A DNA stretch of 64,000 bases from Candidatus Avimonas merdigallinarum (lineage in GTDB: Bacteria > Bacillota > Clostridia > Oscillospirales > Acutalibacteraceae): the NCBI GenBank assembly GCA_904377855.1, contig CAJFGS010000003.1:1-64000 (forward strand), given 5' to 3'. The notes beneath the pieces are model-generated. The model was not told the DNA's origin. It did no database searches and worked only from the letters and a program-made list of their open reading frames with translations. How positions within the stretch are numbered: the stretch's first letter is position 1; every line of letters starts with the position of its first letter. Both the position numbers and the translations under genes were made by a program. Positions 36,618 to 44,164 of the stretch are shown here, one piece after another.

Positions 36618-37643
36618 CTATTTCGCAAACTGAGCGAGGAAGCGGCGATCGTTTTCAAACAGCAGCCGGATATCGCTGATCCGGTGCCGCGTGGTGGTCA
36701 GGCGGTCCAGCCCGATGCCGAACGCGAAGCCGGAATACACCTCCGGGTCGATGCCGCAGCCCGAAAGCACGCGGGGATGCACCATCCCCGCCCCGAGGAT
36801 TTCGATCCAGCCGGTGCCTTTGCAGATGCGGCAGCCCTTGCCGCCGCATTCGGAGCAGCTCACGTCCACCTCGACGCTCGGCTCGGTGAACGGGAAGAAG
36901 GAGGGGCGGAAGCGCACCTTGGTCTCCGGGCCGTAGATTTCGCGGGCGAACTGCTCCAGCACGCCTTTGAGATCGCACATCGTGACCCCTTTATCGACCA
37001 CCAGCCCTTCCACCTGATGGAACACCGGCGAATGGGTGGCGTCCACCTCGTCCGCGCGGTACACCCGGCCGGGGCAGATGATCCGGATCGGCGGGGTGCG
37101 CCCTTCCATGACGCGGATCTGGGCCGCAGAGGTCTGGGTGCGCAGAAGCAGGTTTTCCCCCAGGTAAAAGGTATCCTGCATGTCGCGGGCCGGATGGTCC
37201 TTCGGGACGTTGAGCGCCTCAAAGCAGTAATGCTCGGTCTCCACCTCCGGGCCGTCCACCACGTCGAAGCCCATTGACTGGAAGATGTCGATCAGTTCCT
37301 CCAGCACGCTGTTGAGCGGGTGGAGGCCGCCGACCGGGTGCCGCTTGCCCGGCATGGTCACGTCCAGGCGCTCCGCCGCGAGCCGCTGCTCCTTCAAAGC
37401 GGATTCCAGCGCCGCATCCCGCGCGGCGAACTTCTCCTCCAGTTCCTGCCGGAGCTGGTTGACCATCTGGCCCGCCTTCGGGCGTTCCTCCGCCGGGAGG
37501 GAGCCCATGCCCCGCAGCAGTTCGGTGAGGGGGCCTTTCTTCCCCATCACCTTGACCCGCAGCTCTTCCAGCGCTTTTTTGTCCGACAGCGCCTCCAGCG
37601 CTTCCAGCGTCTCCCGGCGCAGCTGCTCCAATTTCTCCTTCAT
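36618..37643 (-). CDS. pheS: Phenylalanyl-tRNA synthetase alpha subunit
   Basis: A 341-residue PheS with an N-terminal coiled coil and the class II catalytic domain. [10 protein letters not shown] lies next to motif 2, and [20 protein letters not shown] is motif 2 itself. [20 protein letters not shown] is the loop before motif 3, and [16 protein letters not shown] is motif 3. The CXXC-like cysteines in that loop are seen in some bacterial PheS. The start is placed at [13 protein letters not shown] (37643), eight bases after AAAGGA, giving the family length. The upstream open frame overlaps the T-box. Confidence 0.96.
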   Translation of the reverse strand: MKEKLEQLRRETLEALEALSDKKALEELRVKVMGKKGPLTELLRGMGSLPAEERPKAGQMVNQLRQELEEKFAARDAALESALKEQRLAAERLDVTMPGKRHPVGGLHPLNSVLEELIDIFQSMGFDVVDGPEVETEHYCFEALNVPKDHPARDMQDTFYLGENLLLRTQTSAAQIRVMEGRTPPIRIICPGRVYRADEVDATHSPVFHQVEGLVVDKGVTMCDLKGVLEQFAREIYGPETKVRFRPSFFPFTEPSVEVDVSCSECGGKGCRICKGTGWIEILGAGMVHPRVLSGCGIDPEVYSGFAFGIGLDRLTTTRHRISDIRLLFENDRRFLAQFAK

Positions 37644-37767
37644 GAAATCCATCCTTTCTTCCCGCGTTTTTCGTGCTCTCCGTGCTTCCTGCCGTTCTCC
37701 GTGCTCGGGTGGGCCCGGGTCCGGGCTGCCCGGACGGAGGGCCGGACGCCGCCGCAAACCGGCAGAC

Positions 37768-38042
37768 AAAACAAAAACGCCTCCGTCCCCAACAAAAGGG
37801 ACGAAGACGTACATCTCCGCGGTACCACCCTAATTTTTGCCTGAAGCAAACACTCCATCGACCGGTAACGGCGTCCACCGTCGGGGCCTACTGCCGCCCG
37901 GTTTCCCTGCGGTTCAGCCCCGCCGCTCCGGAGTGAACTTCCCCTGCCGGTTCCCGCGGGCCGCTTTCAGCCGGCGGCGGCCCTCTCTTTGGCGGTGCTT
38001 GAGGCAGCGTACTCTCTCCATCACTGCGTTTTGTTTACCATA
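37768..38042 (-). promoter_or_regulatory. T-box riboswitch (tRNA-Phe) controlling pheST
   Basis: The minus-strand leader contains the T-box core AGGGTGGTACCGCGG (37831-37817), which pairs with the uncharged tRNA acceptor end. The terminator (stems 37809-37798 and 37790-37778) and T-rich tract (37777-37768) follow. A UUC at 37937-37935 is a plausible phenylalanine specifier codon. Uncharged tRNA-Phe would favour read-through. Confidence 0.93.
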
Positions 38043-38065
38043 CCACATTCCGCCGCAAAATGCAA
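38037..38065 (-). promoter_or_regulatory. Promoter of the pheST leader
   Basis: On the minus strand TTGCAT (38065-38060) and TATGGT (38042-38037) are 17 bases apart, just ahead of the T-box leader. Confidence 0.7.
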
Positions 38066-38240
38066 GAGGGGGACCGGAGGCCCCTCCAAATTTTTTCACC
38101 CGGGCCGGCCCCGCAGAGCGGAGGAATCCCCGGGGAGCTACCGGACGGAGCGGAGGGATGAAGATTCGGCCGGAGCGCGCTGCCGGAGAAATACCGGCGG
38201 CCGGCATCCGCAAGGAGGGCAGAGGCTCCCGGGAATGGGC

Positions 38241-38275
38241 AAACAGCCCCCGGCAGAGGCTGCCGGGGGCTGTTT
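38241..38275. terminator. Terminator hairpin after the YlmC-like gene
   Basis: Perfect 15-bp stem (38241-38255 with 38261-38275), GAGGC loop, with T-runs on both sides (stronger on plus). Between it and the pheST promoter no gene is seen. Confidence 0.75.
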
Positions 38276-38286
38276 TTCACACTGGG

Positions 38287-38589
38287 TTATCCATTGCCAA
38301 AAATCCCGCTCAGGATGCGACGGCCCTGCCGGGGGCGGGGCGGCTTGCAGGGGCACTCGAAATTGACCAGGATGGTGTCCTCCCCAATCACGTCGATGTT
38401 CCGCCAGCCGATGACAATGTCCTCCTCACGCCCCATTAAGCCGAGGCATTTCGGCCGCCCAAAAATCACAATTGCCAGCAGCTGCGCCGTGCAGGTGTCG
38501 ATTTCCACGTCGTCCACGCAGCCCAGCCGGCTGCCGTCGCAGACGTTGATCACTTCTTTATTATGCATGTCGGTTACCCGGCAGGTCAT
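38287..38589 (-). CDS. YlmC/YmxH-family PRC-barrel sporulation protein
   Basis: A 100-residue PRC-barrel protein. VTDMHNKEVINVCDGSRLG and the following VDDVEIDTCTAQLLAIVI, then IGWRNIDVIGEDTILVNF, are the two halves of the YlmC/YmxH family. These proteins are sporulation-linked in Bacillus and Clostridia. A basic tail (CPCKPPRPRQGRRIL) with two cysteines follows. The start was placed at MTCRVTDMHN, six bases after GGGGGAG. It lies alone between hairpins. Confidence 0.9.
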   Translation of the reverse strand: MTCRVTDMHNKEVINVCDGSRLGCVDDVEIDTCTAQLLAIVIFGRPKCLGLMGREEDIVIGWRNIDVIGEDTILVNFECPCKPPRPRQGRRILSGIFGNG

Positions 38590-38669
38590 ACCGCACTCCC
38601 CCATTTCTCCGGCATGGATAGGCCTATTCATGCCTCTCTACTTCTCTTCATATGCCGGAAGGGAAGGAT

Positions 38670-39023
38670 TTATGTCTGCGGGGCGTCAGCTTCGCTGTCC
38701 GGTTCCTCCCCCCACCACATACAGCGGGAAAGATCCACCCGGCCGTCCGGCAAGAAGGGAATCCCGTCTTCCATGAGCAGTTCCCGCTGCCGGTTGCCGC
38801 CGCCGAACGCAAACGCGGAGGATACCTCCCCCAGCCGGTTCACCACCCGGTAGCAGGGCACCGTTTCCGGATAAGGGTTGACGTGCAGGGCATACCCCAC
38901 CACCCGCGACCAGCGCGGGTTGCCGGCGAGGCAGGCGATATGCCCGTACGTGCAGACCTTCCCCCGCGGGATGCGGGAAACAACGGCGTAAATTTTCTCG
39001 AACGCGTTTTCCGAGTTTTTCAT
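38670..39023 (-). CDS. MGMT-family (O6-alkylguanine) protein
   Basis: A 117-residue methyltransferase-fold protein like E. coli Atl/YbaZ. The HTH region (IPRGKVCTYGHIACLAGNPR) and the active-site motif VPCYRVVN, with Cys57 retained, are visible. Stand-alone short forms without the N-terminal domain are either alkyltransferase-like proteins (Cys replaced) or short transferases. Here the cysteine is present, so transfer activity is possible. AAGGAGG precedes the ATG. It lies 68 bases after nagB, behind a terminator. Confidence 0.88.
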   Translation of the reverse strand: MKNSENAFEKIYAVVSRIPRGKVCTYGHIACLAGNPRWSRVVGYALHVNPYPETVPCYRVVNRLGEVSSAFAFGGGNRQRELLMEDGIPFLPDGRVDLSRCMWWGEEPDSEADAPQT

Positions 39024-39042
39024 GTGTCCTCCTTCTGTTTGC

Positions 39043-39078
39043 AAAAAGGGGGAAGCGCTCTCCCGCTTCCCCCTTTTT
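39043..39078 (-). terminator. Terminator of nagB
   Basis: Perfect 15-bp stem (39043-39057 with 39064-39078) with a 6-base loop. Its five A/T pairs give the T-tract on the minus strand, 13 bases past the nagB stop. Confidence 0.85.
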
Positions 39079-39091
39079 CTCTTGTTTTGAT

Positions 39092-39817
39092 TTACAGCAG
39101 CGAGGCTGCGGCTTCGTCCGCCATCACGGTCACGTTCGGGTGGAACTGCAAAATCGACGCAGGACAGCGGGGCGTAACCGGCCCTTTTGCCATGGCGCGT
39201 ATCGCTTCCGCCTTATCTGCGCCGGTGGCAATCAGGACGATGGCGCGCGCTTTCATAATCGTCCCGATGCCGGTGGTCAATGCCCGGCGGGGCACATCGT
39301 CCGCGCTGGCAAAGAAGCGTTTGTTCGCGTCAATAGTGCTTTCGGTCAGTTCCACAATATGGGTAACCGGAGCAAAGCTGTCCGCCGGTTCGTTAAACGC
39401 GATGTGGCCGTTGCGTCCAATGCCGAGAATCTGCAAGTCGATCCCGCCAGAAGCGGCAATGGCGCTTTCATAATCGCGGCATTCCTGTTCCGGATCGGGG
39501 GCGATGCCGGACAGGACATGGATATTCTCCGCCTTTACGTTGATATGGCGGAAGAGGTTCTCCATCATGAAGTAATAATAGCTCTGGTCATGCGCGTGGT
39601 CAAGCCCTACGTATTCGTCCAGATTATAGGTGGTTACGCCCGAATAATCCACTGCGCCGTCACGATACAGCTCCGCCATTTTCCGGTAGGTCGGGATCGG
39701 CGAGGAGCCGGTGGCCAGCCCCAGCACACAGTCCGGCTTTTGGGTTACGCAGGCGGCAAACAGGGCCGCCGCCGCCGCCCCAATCGAATCGGCGTCCTTA
39801 TAAACGCGAATGTTCAT
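39092..39817 (-). CDS. nagB: Glucosamine-6-phosphate deaminase
   Basis: A 241-residue NagB that converts glucosamine-6-phosphate to fructose-6-phosphate and ammonia. Motifs: VLGLATGSSPIPTYRKM (phosphate-binding), TYNLDEYVGL with the catalytic Asp, and IGRNGHIAFNEPADSF with the catalytic His. The start is MNIRVYKDADS after AAAGGGG. It stands alone, not with nagA, and has its own promoter. Confidence 0.96.
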   Translation of the reverse strand: MNIRVYKDADSIGAAAAALFAACVTQKPDCVLGLATGSSPIPTYRKMAELYRDGAVDYSGVTTYNLDEYVGLDHAHDQSYYYFMMENLFRHINVKAENIHVLSGIAPDPEQECRDYESAIAASGGIDLQILGIGRNGHIAFNEPADSFAPVTHIVELTESTIDANKRFFASADDVPRRALTTGIGTIMKARAIVLIATGADKAEAIRAMAKGPVTPRCPASILQFHPNVTVMADEAAASLL

Positions 39818-39904
39818 TTTCCATTCCCCTTTCCAGCTTCCATCCAATGCGGCGTCCGGCCTTCTCCCTCATCGCTTCGGCCTTTTCCCAACCGCCGCCA
39901 TCTA

Positions 39905-39932
39905 TGTATAGTATTATTATCCTTGTTTACAA
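39905..39932 (-). promoter_or_regulatory. nagB promoter with short inverted repeat
   Basis: On the minus strand TTGTAA (39932-39927) and TATACA (39910-39905) are 16 bases apart. The -35 lies within GTTTGTAAAC, a small palindrome that could bind a GntR- or CcpA-type regulator. Confidence 0.55.
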
Positions 39933-40026
39933 ACGGAAACCCCATATCCAATCGGTCAATTTATTTGCATTTTCCGGAAGGCCGGCCCGCCGGCGAAGAA
40001 AAGCGGAACCCGGCCAGGCCGTTCGT

Positions 40027-40034
40027 CATACGCT
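40027..40034 (+). promoter_or_regulatory. Possible sporulation sigma factor -10 for cotJABC
   Basis: CATACGCT lies about 55 bases ahead of cotJA. It resembles the -10 element of sigma-E/sigma-K promoters (CATAnnnT). No sigma-A promoter is seen. Weak evidence because the -35 of these factors is short. Confidence 0.4.
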
Positions 40035-40086
40035 GTAACAGGATGGGACAGCCCATTCTGATTTATCCAGAAAGGAGTTCATCGCT

Positions 40087-40281
40087 TTGGAGAATATGAA
40101 CCGCGGGGCCAGGGCCGTTTCCCCGTCCCGCACCACGCAGGGAGAAATTCCGTCGCTTCCCGTCATGGCGTATGTCCCCGCGCAGCAGCTGAACACCGTG
40201 TACGACACCAACAAAGCATTGGAGCGGGGCACCCTGTTCCCCGAACTCGACAAGCCGTGGATTGGAGGGGGCGCACGGTGA
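40087..40281 (+). CDS. cotJA: Spore coat-associated protein CotJA
   Basis: A 64-residue CotJA. The conserved LPVMAYVPAQQLNTVYDTNK and ALERGTLFPELDKPW match the family. The start is probably TTG at 40087, eight bases after AAAGGAG; an ATG nine bases later has poor spacing. CotJA, B and C form a complex in the spore coat of the mother cell. The stop overlaps the cotJB start. Confidence 0.92.
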   Translation: MENMNRGARAVSPSRTTQGEIPSLPVMAYVPAQQLNTVYDTNKALERGTLFPELDKPWIGGGAR

Positions 40282-40565
40282 ACAATATGAACAGCATGAA
40301 CAATGCGGCCGGCGAGAAAAGCCGTATGCTTCGCCGTATCGATGCCGTAGACTTTGCCATCCATGAAATGGTCCTCTATCTCGACACCCACCCAAACGAC
40401 GCCCGCGCCCTGAAAGCCTGGGAACAGTATCGGAAACGTCGTTCGGAACTCATTGGCGAATATGAAATGCGGTTTGGGCCGTACGTCCTCACCAGCAACG
40501 ATGCAAACGGCAGCCGCTGGACCTGGGTAGACAACCCGTGGCCGTGGGATTACCGGGCGGACTGA
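40278..40565 (+). CDS. cotJB: Spore coat protein CotJB
   Basis: A 95-residue CotJB. RIDAVDFAIHEMVLYLDTHP and WTWVDNPWPWDY are the family blocks. A GTG start at 40278, eight bases after GGAGGGGG, overlaps the cotJA stop and suggests coupling; an ATG at 40287 is possible. Confidence 0.92.
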   Translation: MNNMNSMNNAAGEKSRMLRRIDAVDFAIHEMVLYLDTHPNDARALKAWEQYRKRRSELIGEYEMRFGPYVLTSNDANGSRWTWVDNPWPWDYRAD

Positions 40566-40610
40566 CGGGCAAATACCCCCTCATTATAACCAGAAAGGTA
40601 GGTTCTGTCC

Positions 40611-41219
40611 ATGTGGCAATATGAAAAGAAACTGCAATATCCCATCAAAATCAAAAACCCGAACCCGAAATTTGCAAAAATCATTATCAGCCAATACGGC
40701 GGGCCGGACGGAGAGCTGGGAGCCTCTATGCGCTATCTCAGCCAGCGCTTTTCCATGCCCTATGCGGAATTAAAAGGCCTTTTGACCGATATCGGTACGG
40801 AGGAATTGGCGCATTTCGAAATGATCGCCGCTATGGTACATCAGCTCACCCGCGAGATGAGCTATGATGAAATCGTAAAATCCGGCTTCGACACCTATTT
40901 TGTGGATCACACCGCGGGTGTCTGGCCTATGGCGGCCTCGGCCGAACCGTGGACCTCCAATTATATCGGCGTCAAGGGCGATCTAATCGCCGATCTGCAC
41001 GAAAACATGAGTGCTGAGCAGAAGGCCCGCGTCACCTACGACAACCTGCTCCGTCTGATTGACGATCCCGACATCCGGGATCCGCTGAAGTTCCTCCGGG
41101 AAAGGGAAATCGTTCACTACCAGAGGTTCGGAGAAGGGTTAGGCATCGCAACCGAGAGGCTCAACAGCAAAAATTTCTATGCCTGCAACCCCAGCTTTGA
41201 CAAAAACTGCGGAAAATAA
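40611..41219 (+). CDS. cotJC: Spore coat protein CotJC (manganese catalase family)
   Basis: A 202-residue manganese-catalase-like protein. MWQYEKKLQYPIKIKNPNPK is the CotJC start. Helices with metal-ligand glutamates include GPDGELGASMRYLSQ, IGTEELAHFEMIAAM and REREIVHYQRFGEGL. It may remove peroxide at the spore surface. It is 45 bases after cotJB in the same operon. Confidence 0.95.
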   Translation: MWQYEKKLQYPIKIKNPNPKFAKIIISQYGGPDGELGASMRYLSQRFSMPYAELKGLLTDIGTEELAHFEMIAAMVHQLTREMSYDEIVKSGFDTYFVDHTAGVWPMAASAEPWTSNYIGVKGDLIADLHENMSAEQKARVTYDNLLRLIDDPDIRDPLKFLREREIVHYQRFGEGLGIATERLNSKNFYACNPSFDKNCGK

Positions 41220-41248
41220 GGCCGCTGTCCTCCAACGCCGCATGCAAG

Positions 41249-41341
41249 CAGGCCGGAAAACCGATAAACGGCTTTCCGGCCTGTTTGTATTGATGAACTA
41301 TGGCAGAAAGAGACCCCCGGCCAAGCCGGGGGCTTGTTTTA
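41249..41341 (+). terminator. Two tandem terminators after cotJABC
   Basis: First hairpin 41249-41283 (15-bp stem with one A-C mismatch) with a short T-run. The second has stems 41314-41321 and 41325-41332, then TTGTTTT. From here to the end of comEA (41485) nothing else is seen. Confidence 0.75.
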
Positions 41342-41484
41342 TGTATGTACCTGTTTGGCGCAAGCCTTGGATTTTCGAGAATACCCGCGCATGCTGGCGG
41401 TTCTCTTCTCCCATAGGCTGGTCTTTCCCGTTCGCCGGCCCGACGAAATATCCGGAAAGCCTCCCGCCGGGAAGCCGGCGCACC

Positions 41485-41937
41485 TCACCCTTCCACCGTG
41501 ACCAAATCCCGGACAGCGGCAAAGCGTTTCTCCCCGATGCCGTCGACGTTCATCAGTTCCTCCACCGAGGAAAAGCCGCCGTGCGTATCCCGGTATTCCA
41601 CAATCCGCTGGGCCAGGGTTTCCCCGATTCCCGGCAGCGACATCAATTCTTCCAGAGAAGCGGTATTCAGATTTACCCGTCCGCCCGGCTGTGGGGCGGA
41701 TGTGGCCTCCGATCCGAGTCCTGTTGACAAGGCAGCCGCATCGGCGGTCGCCGCCGGCTCAGTCTTCCCGCTGCCGGTCGTTTCCCCTTCCCCTGAGGGC
41801 GCGGAGGAAGGCGGGTCGGAATATACAACGCCCATCGGCAGCAAATCCGGCGCCTCCCACGCGGCCAGCAGCACCGTCGCCGCGCATAGGATCAGCGCCA
41901 GAACCAGCAGGATCCGCTCTTTTGTCAGCACGTTCAT
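41485..41937 (-). CDS. comEA: ComEA-family DNA-binding protein
   Basis: A 150-residue ComEA-like protein. It has one N-terminal membrane helix ([19 protein letters not shown]) and an extracytoplasmic Ser/Gly/Ala-rich linker (about 40-85). Two helix-hairpin-helix motifs follow: [20 protein letters not shown] and [19 protein letters not shown]. In competent bacteria it binds incoming DNA. No comEC is adjacent; the window does have a ComEB-type deaminase at 58.4 kb. GGGGAG precedes the ATG. Confidence 0.9.
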   Translation of the reverse strand: MNVLTKERILLVLALILCAATVLLAAWEAPDLLPMGVVYSDPPSSAPSGEGETTGSGKTEPAATADAAALSTGLGSEATSAPQPGGRVNLNTASLEELMSLPGIGETLAQRIVEYRDTHGGFSSVEELMNVDGIGEKRFAAVRDLVTVEG

Positions 41938-42011
41938 AAACTCTCCCCCGTGCCTCTATTGTACGGAGGGAAAGCCGGAAAGAGCAAGTGAACAGTTTTC
42001 ACATCCCGTGG

Positions 42012-42488
42012 TCAATCCACCGAAAGTTCCCCGTTTATCTCCTCCAATGCGGCCTGCCATTCCTGTTCGCTGAAGACGCGGATGCCGGCCTGCTGCAAAA
42101 GGCGGGCCGTAACCCCCATGCCTTCCACCCGGCAGCCGGAGAAGGAACCGTCGTAAACCCAGTGGACCCCGCAGGAGGGGCTGTTTTCCTTGAATACAGC
42201 GGCGGTCAGCCCCTTTTCCCGGCAGAGAGCAAGGGCCCGGCGCGCCCCTTCCTCAAAGGCAGCGGAGCAGTCCGCGCCGCCCGTCTGGACGACCCGGTCC
42301 CCCCGGCATTCGGCGGGAGGGCGGGGAACCGGCAGCCCGCCCGCGCATTCCGGGCAGAAGGGGAGGGCAACCCCTGCCTCCGCCAACCGGCGGATCGGCG
42401 GGGACAGGCAGTCCCGGCCGTCATACCGCACCGCCTGCCCGCACAAGCAGGCGCTCACCAACAGGCAAGGCTTCTTCCCCGCCGCCAT
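42012..42488 (-). CDS. DUF523 protein (TudS-like)
   Basis: A 158-residue DUF523 protein. The three cysteine-containing motifs are LLVSACLCGQAVRYDG, ALPFCPECAGGLPVPRPPAE and AVFKENSPSCGVHWVYDG. Members include the thiouracil desulfurase TudS, which uses a 4Fe-5S-type cluster held by three cysteines. Here the function is inferred by family only. The start codon directly follows the lexA stop (TAAATG), so the two are read as one unit. Confidence 0.88.
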   Translation of the reverse strand: MAAGKKPCLLVSACLCGQAVRYDGRDCLSPPIRRLAEAGVALPFCPECAGGLPVPRPPAECRGDRVVQTGGADCSAAFEEGARRALALCREKGLTAAVFKENSPSCGVHWVYDGSFSGCRVEGMGVTARLLQQAGIRVFSEQEWQAALEEINGELSVD

Positions 42489-43073
42489 TTAAAAGTTCCG
42501 CAGCAGGGAGATGACCCGGCCCAAGACCACGACCTCGTCCACGATAATCGGCTCATACGCGTCGTTTTCGGGCTGGAGGCGGATATGCCCCTTTTCGCAA
42601 TAAATCCGTTTGACCGTCGCTTCATCCCCGATCAGGGCGACCACAATCTCCCCGTTTTCCGCCGTCGGGGTTTTCCGCACAATGACGATGTCCCCGTTCA
42701 GGATGCCGGCGTTAATCATACTGTCCCCCACCACCCGGAGGGCAAACAGGTCGCCGGGATTATATCCGCCGCCGGAATAGGGCACGTATTCCTCCACCTC
42801 TTCAATCGCAAGGATTGGCTTGCCGGCAGTTACCCGGCCAAGCAGCGGAACCCGCGCCACGTTTTCTCCCGGCATCCGGATAGCGCGGTTCAGCCCGCTC
42901 TGCCGGGAGATGTACCCCTCTTCCTCCAGCAGCTTCAGATAGGCGTGGACGGTAGAGGTGGACTTAATCCCCGCGGCGGCGCAGATTTCCCGCACCGTGG
43001 GGGGGACGCCGTCCTGCGCGCGCTCCTTTAAAAACATCAAAACCTTCTGCTGCTTTTCATTTAGCGGTTTCAT
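42489..43073 (-). CDS. lexA: LexA SOS repressor
   Basis: A 194-residue LexA. The winged HTH is GVPPTVREICAAAGIKSTST. The cleavage site is Ala83-Gly84 (GRVTAGKPI), with catalytic Ser118 (VVGDSMINAG) and Lys155 (EATVKRIY). The start is MKPLNEKQQKVLMFLK after GGGAG. DNA damage via RecA would trigger self-cleavage and derepress it together with the DUF523 gene. Confidence 0.96.
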   Translation of the reverse strand: MKPLNEKQQKVLMFLKERAQDGVPPTVREICAAAGIKSTSTVHAYLKLLEEEGYISRQSGLNRAIRMPGENVARVPLLGRVTAGKPILAIEEVEEYVPYSGGGYNPGDLFALRVVGDSMINAGILNGDIVIVRKTPTAENGEIVVALIGDEATVKRIYCEKGHIRLQPENDAYEPIIVDEVVVLGRVISLLRNF

Positions 43074-43146
43074 AAGCAACTCCCTTTCCCCAAGGCGAAT
43101 AGGCAAATACGTTGAGCCAAAAAACGGTATTATGTGCGTTTTTTGT

Positions 43147-43187
43147 ATTATAACATATCCTAGCAGAAGAAGTCAAACAAATGTTTG
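43147..43187 (-). promoter_or_regulatory. lexA promoter with SOS-like box
   Basis: On the minus strand TTGACT (43176-43171) and TATAAT (43152-43147) are 18 bases apart. CAAACAAATGTTTG (43174-43187) is a 5-4-5 palindrome overlapping the -35. It resembles the Gram-positive LexA box CGAAC-N4-GTTCG with symmetrical G-to-A and C-to-T changes. This fits autorepression. Confidence 0.75.
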
Positions 43188-43272
43188 CTTATTTTGAAAT
43201 TCTTAAAAAAGTTTCTAAAAAATACTTACACTTTATTCATAGTGGGTTCACACAATACCGGGGGCCTGCCGG

Positions 43273-43414
43273 TATAATAAAGCTGTACTCAGGAGGGCGA
43301 CGGAGCCGCACCGAGACCCTCCGCAATAATGAGTACGTTCTACCCTCCTCAAAACACCCCTCTAACTTAAAGCAAAAGGCCCGCCGGTACGGCGGGCCTT
43401 TTGCTTTTGGTTTT
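43273..43414 (+). ncRNA. Candidate C-rich small RNA
   Basis: TATAAT at 43273-43278 is preceded by an inverted repeat (TACCGG..CCGGTA). The presumed RNA starts near 43285. Its outer stem pairs GTACTCA (43285-43291) with TGAGTAC (43330-43336), and inside GGAGGG pairs with CCCTCC. Next comes an unpaired stretch with CCCTCCTC and ACCCCTC, complementary to Shine-Dalgarno sequences. A perfect 18-bp terminator (43369-43386 with 43390-43407) and T-runs follow. No reading frame fits. C-rich loops before a strong terminator recall RsaE/RoxS-type riboregulators. Confidence 0.6.
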
Positions 43415-43547
43415 CTCTGCGCCGCAGTCTGCCGCCGCGGGAATCCGGGGAAGCAAGCCGAACCCGGAAAATTTCCGTTTTTTATTTTCGGCCTATCCCG
43501 CTGCCGGTTCCGGCCTCAGGCTGCGGCACGGCACGTTTTCAGAAGCG

Positions 43548-43593
43548 AGGCGCCCGCCGGTATCCTATATAGGATACCGGCGGGCGCCTTTTT
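43548..43593 (+). terminator. Perfect 42-bp palindrome with T-tail
   Basis: Arms 43548-43568 and 43569-43589 are exact reverse complements with no spacer, so at least the central bases form the loop in RNA. A TTTTT tail follows on the plus strand. It sits just past the convergent DUF6483-like gene and may terminate both sides, or form a cruciform. Confidence 0.75.
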
Positions 43594-43966
43594 ACGTTTC
43601 TGTCAAAAATCTCACGTCGAAACGCTCCGCAAAATCCTCCAGCCCTTCCTTGGCTTCCTCCAGGGAGAAGCCGCTGTCTTCCAGTTCCGTCTCGTCCATT
43701 TGGGAAACCCGGTTATAAAAATCCGCCGCCACAAGGAGATAGGCCACATCGTCCTCCTCGCACTCCGCAAACAAGAGGTTTTCCGCCTCGTTGATCCGCT
43801 TCTCGTCCAGCAATTCCAAAAGGCGGGTATACAGCCGGTCGGTTTCCGGGAATTCCCCATCGGGGAGATACTCCGGTTCGTCCTTGCCGAAAATCGCCTT
43901 GGCAATCGCCTGCGCCATGCTGTTGATCTGACGCACCAGCCAGTCTTCCTGAAACTGCATGTCCAT
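43592..43966 (-). CDS. DUF6483-like small acidic protein
   Basis: A 124-residue, acidic, mostly helical protein. It begins MDMQFQEDWLVRQINSMAQA, a start seen in a clostridial family of unknown function (DUF6483-like). It continues with tetratricopeptide-like helices (YTRLLELLDEKRINEAENLL; AYLLVAADFYNRVSQMDETE). No catalytic residues are visible. A second ATG two codons in (43960) is equally possible after AGAAGGG. Confidence 0.7.
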   Translation of the reverse strand: MDMQFQEDWLVRQINSMAQAIAKAIFGKDEPEYLPDGEFPETDRLYTRLLELLDEKRINEAENLLFAECEEDDVAYLLVAADFYNRVSQMDETELEDSGFSLEEAKEGLEDFAERFDVRFLTET

Positions 43967-44164
43967 CCCGCCCTTCTATTTTTCCATTATAGCAGATTTT
44001 CCCGTATTTCTCCATCCTGTTTTCCTGCGCACCGTGCCGGATGAAAGAAAAATTTTTTGGCAAGGCATAACCGCGGCAATTCGGTCAAAAATACTACCAT
44101 CACTCGACCGGATTATCACGGTACCGCGGCGCGCCGCGGCCGTCTCAGGAAATGGAGGAATACC

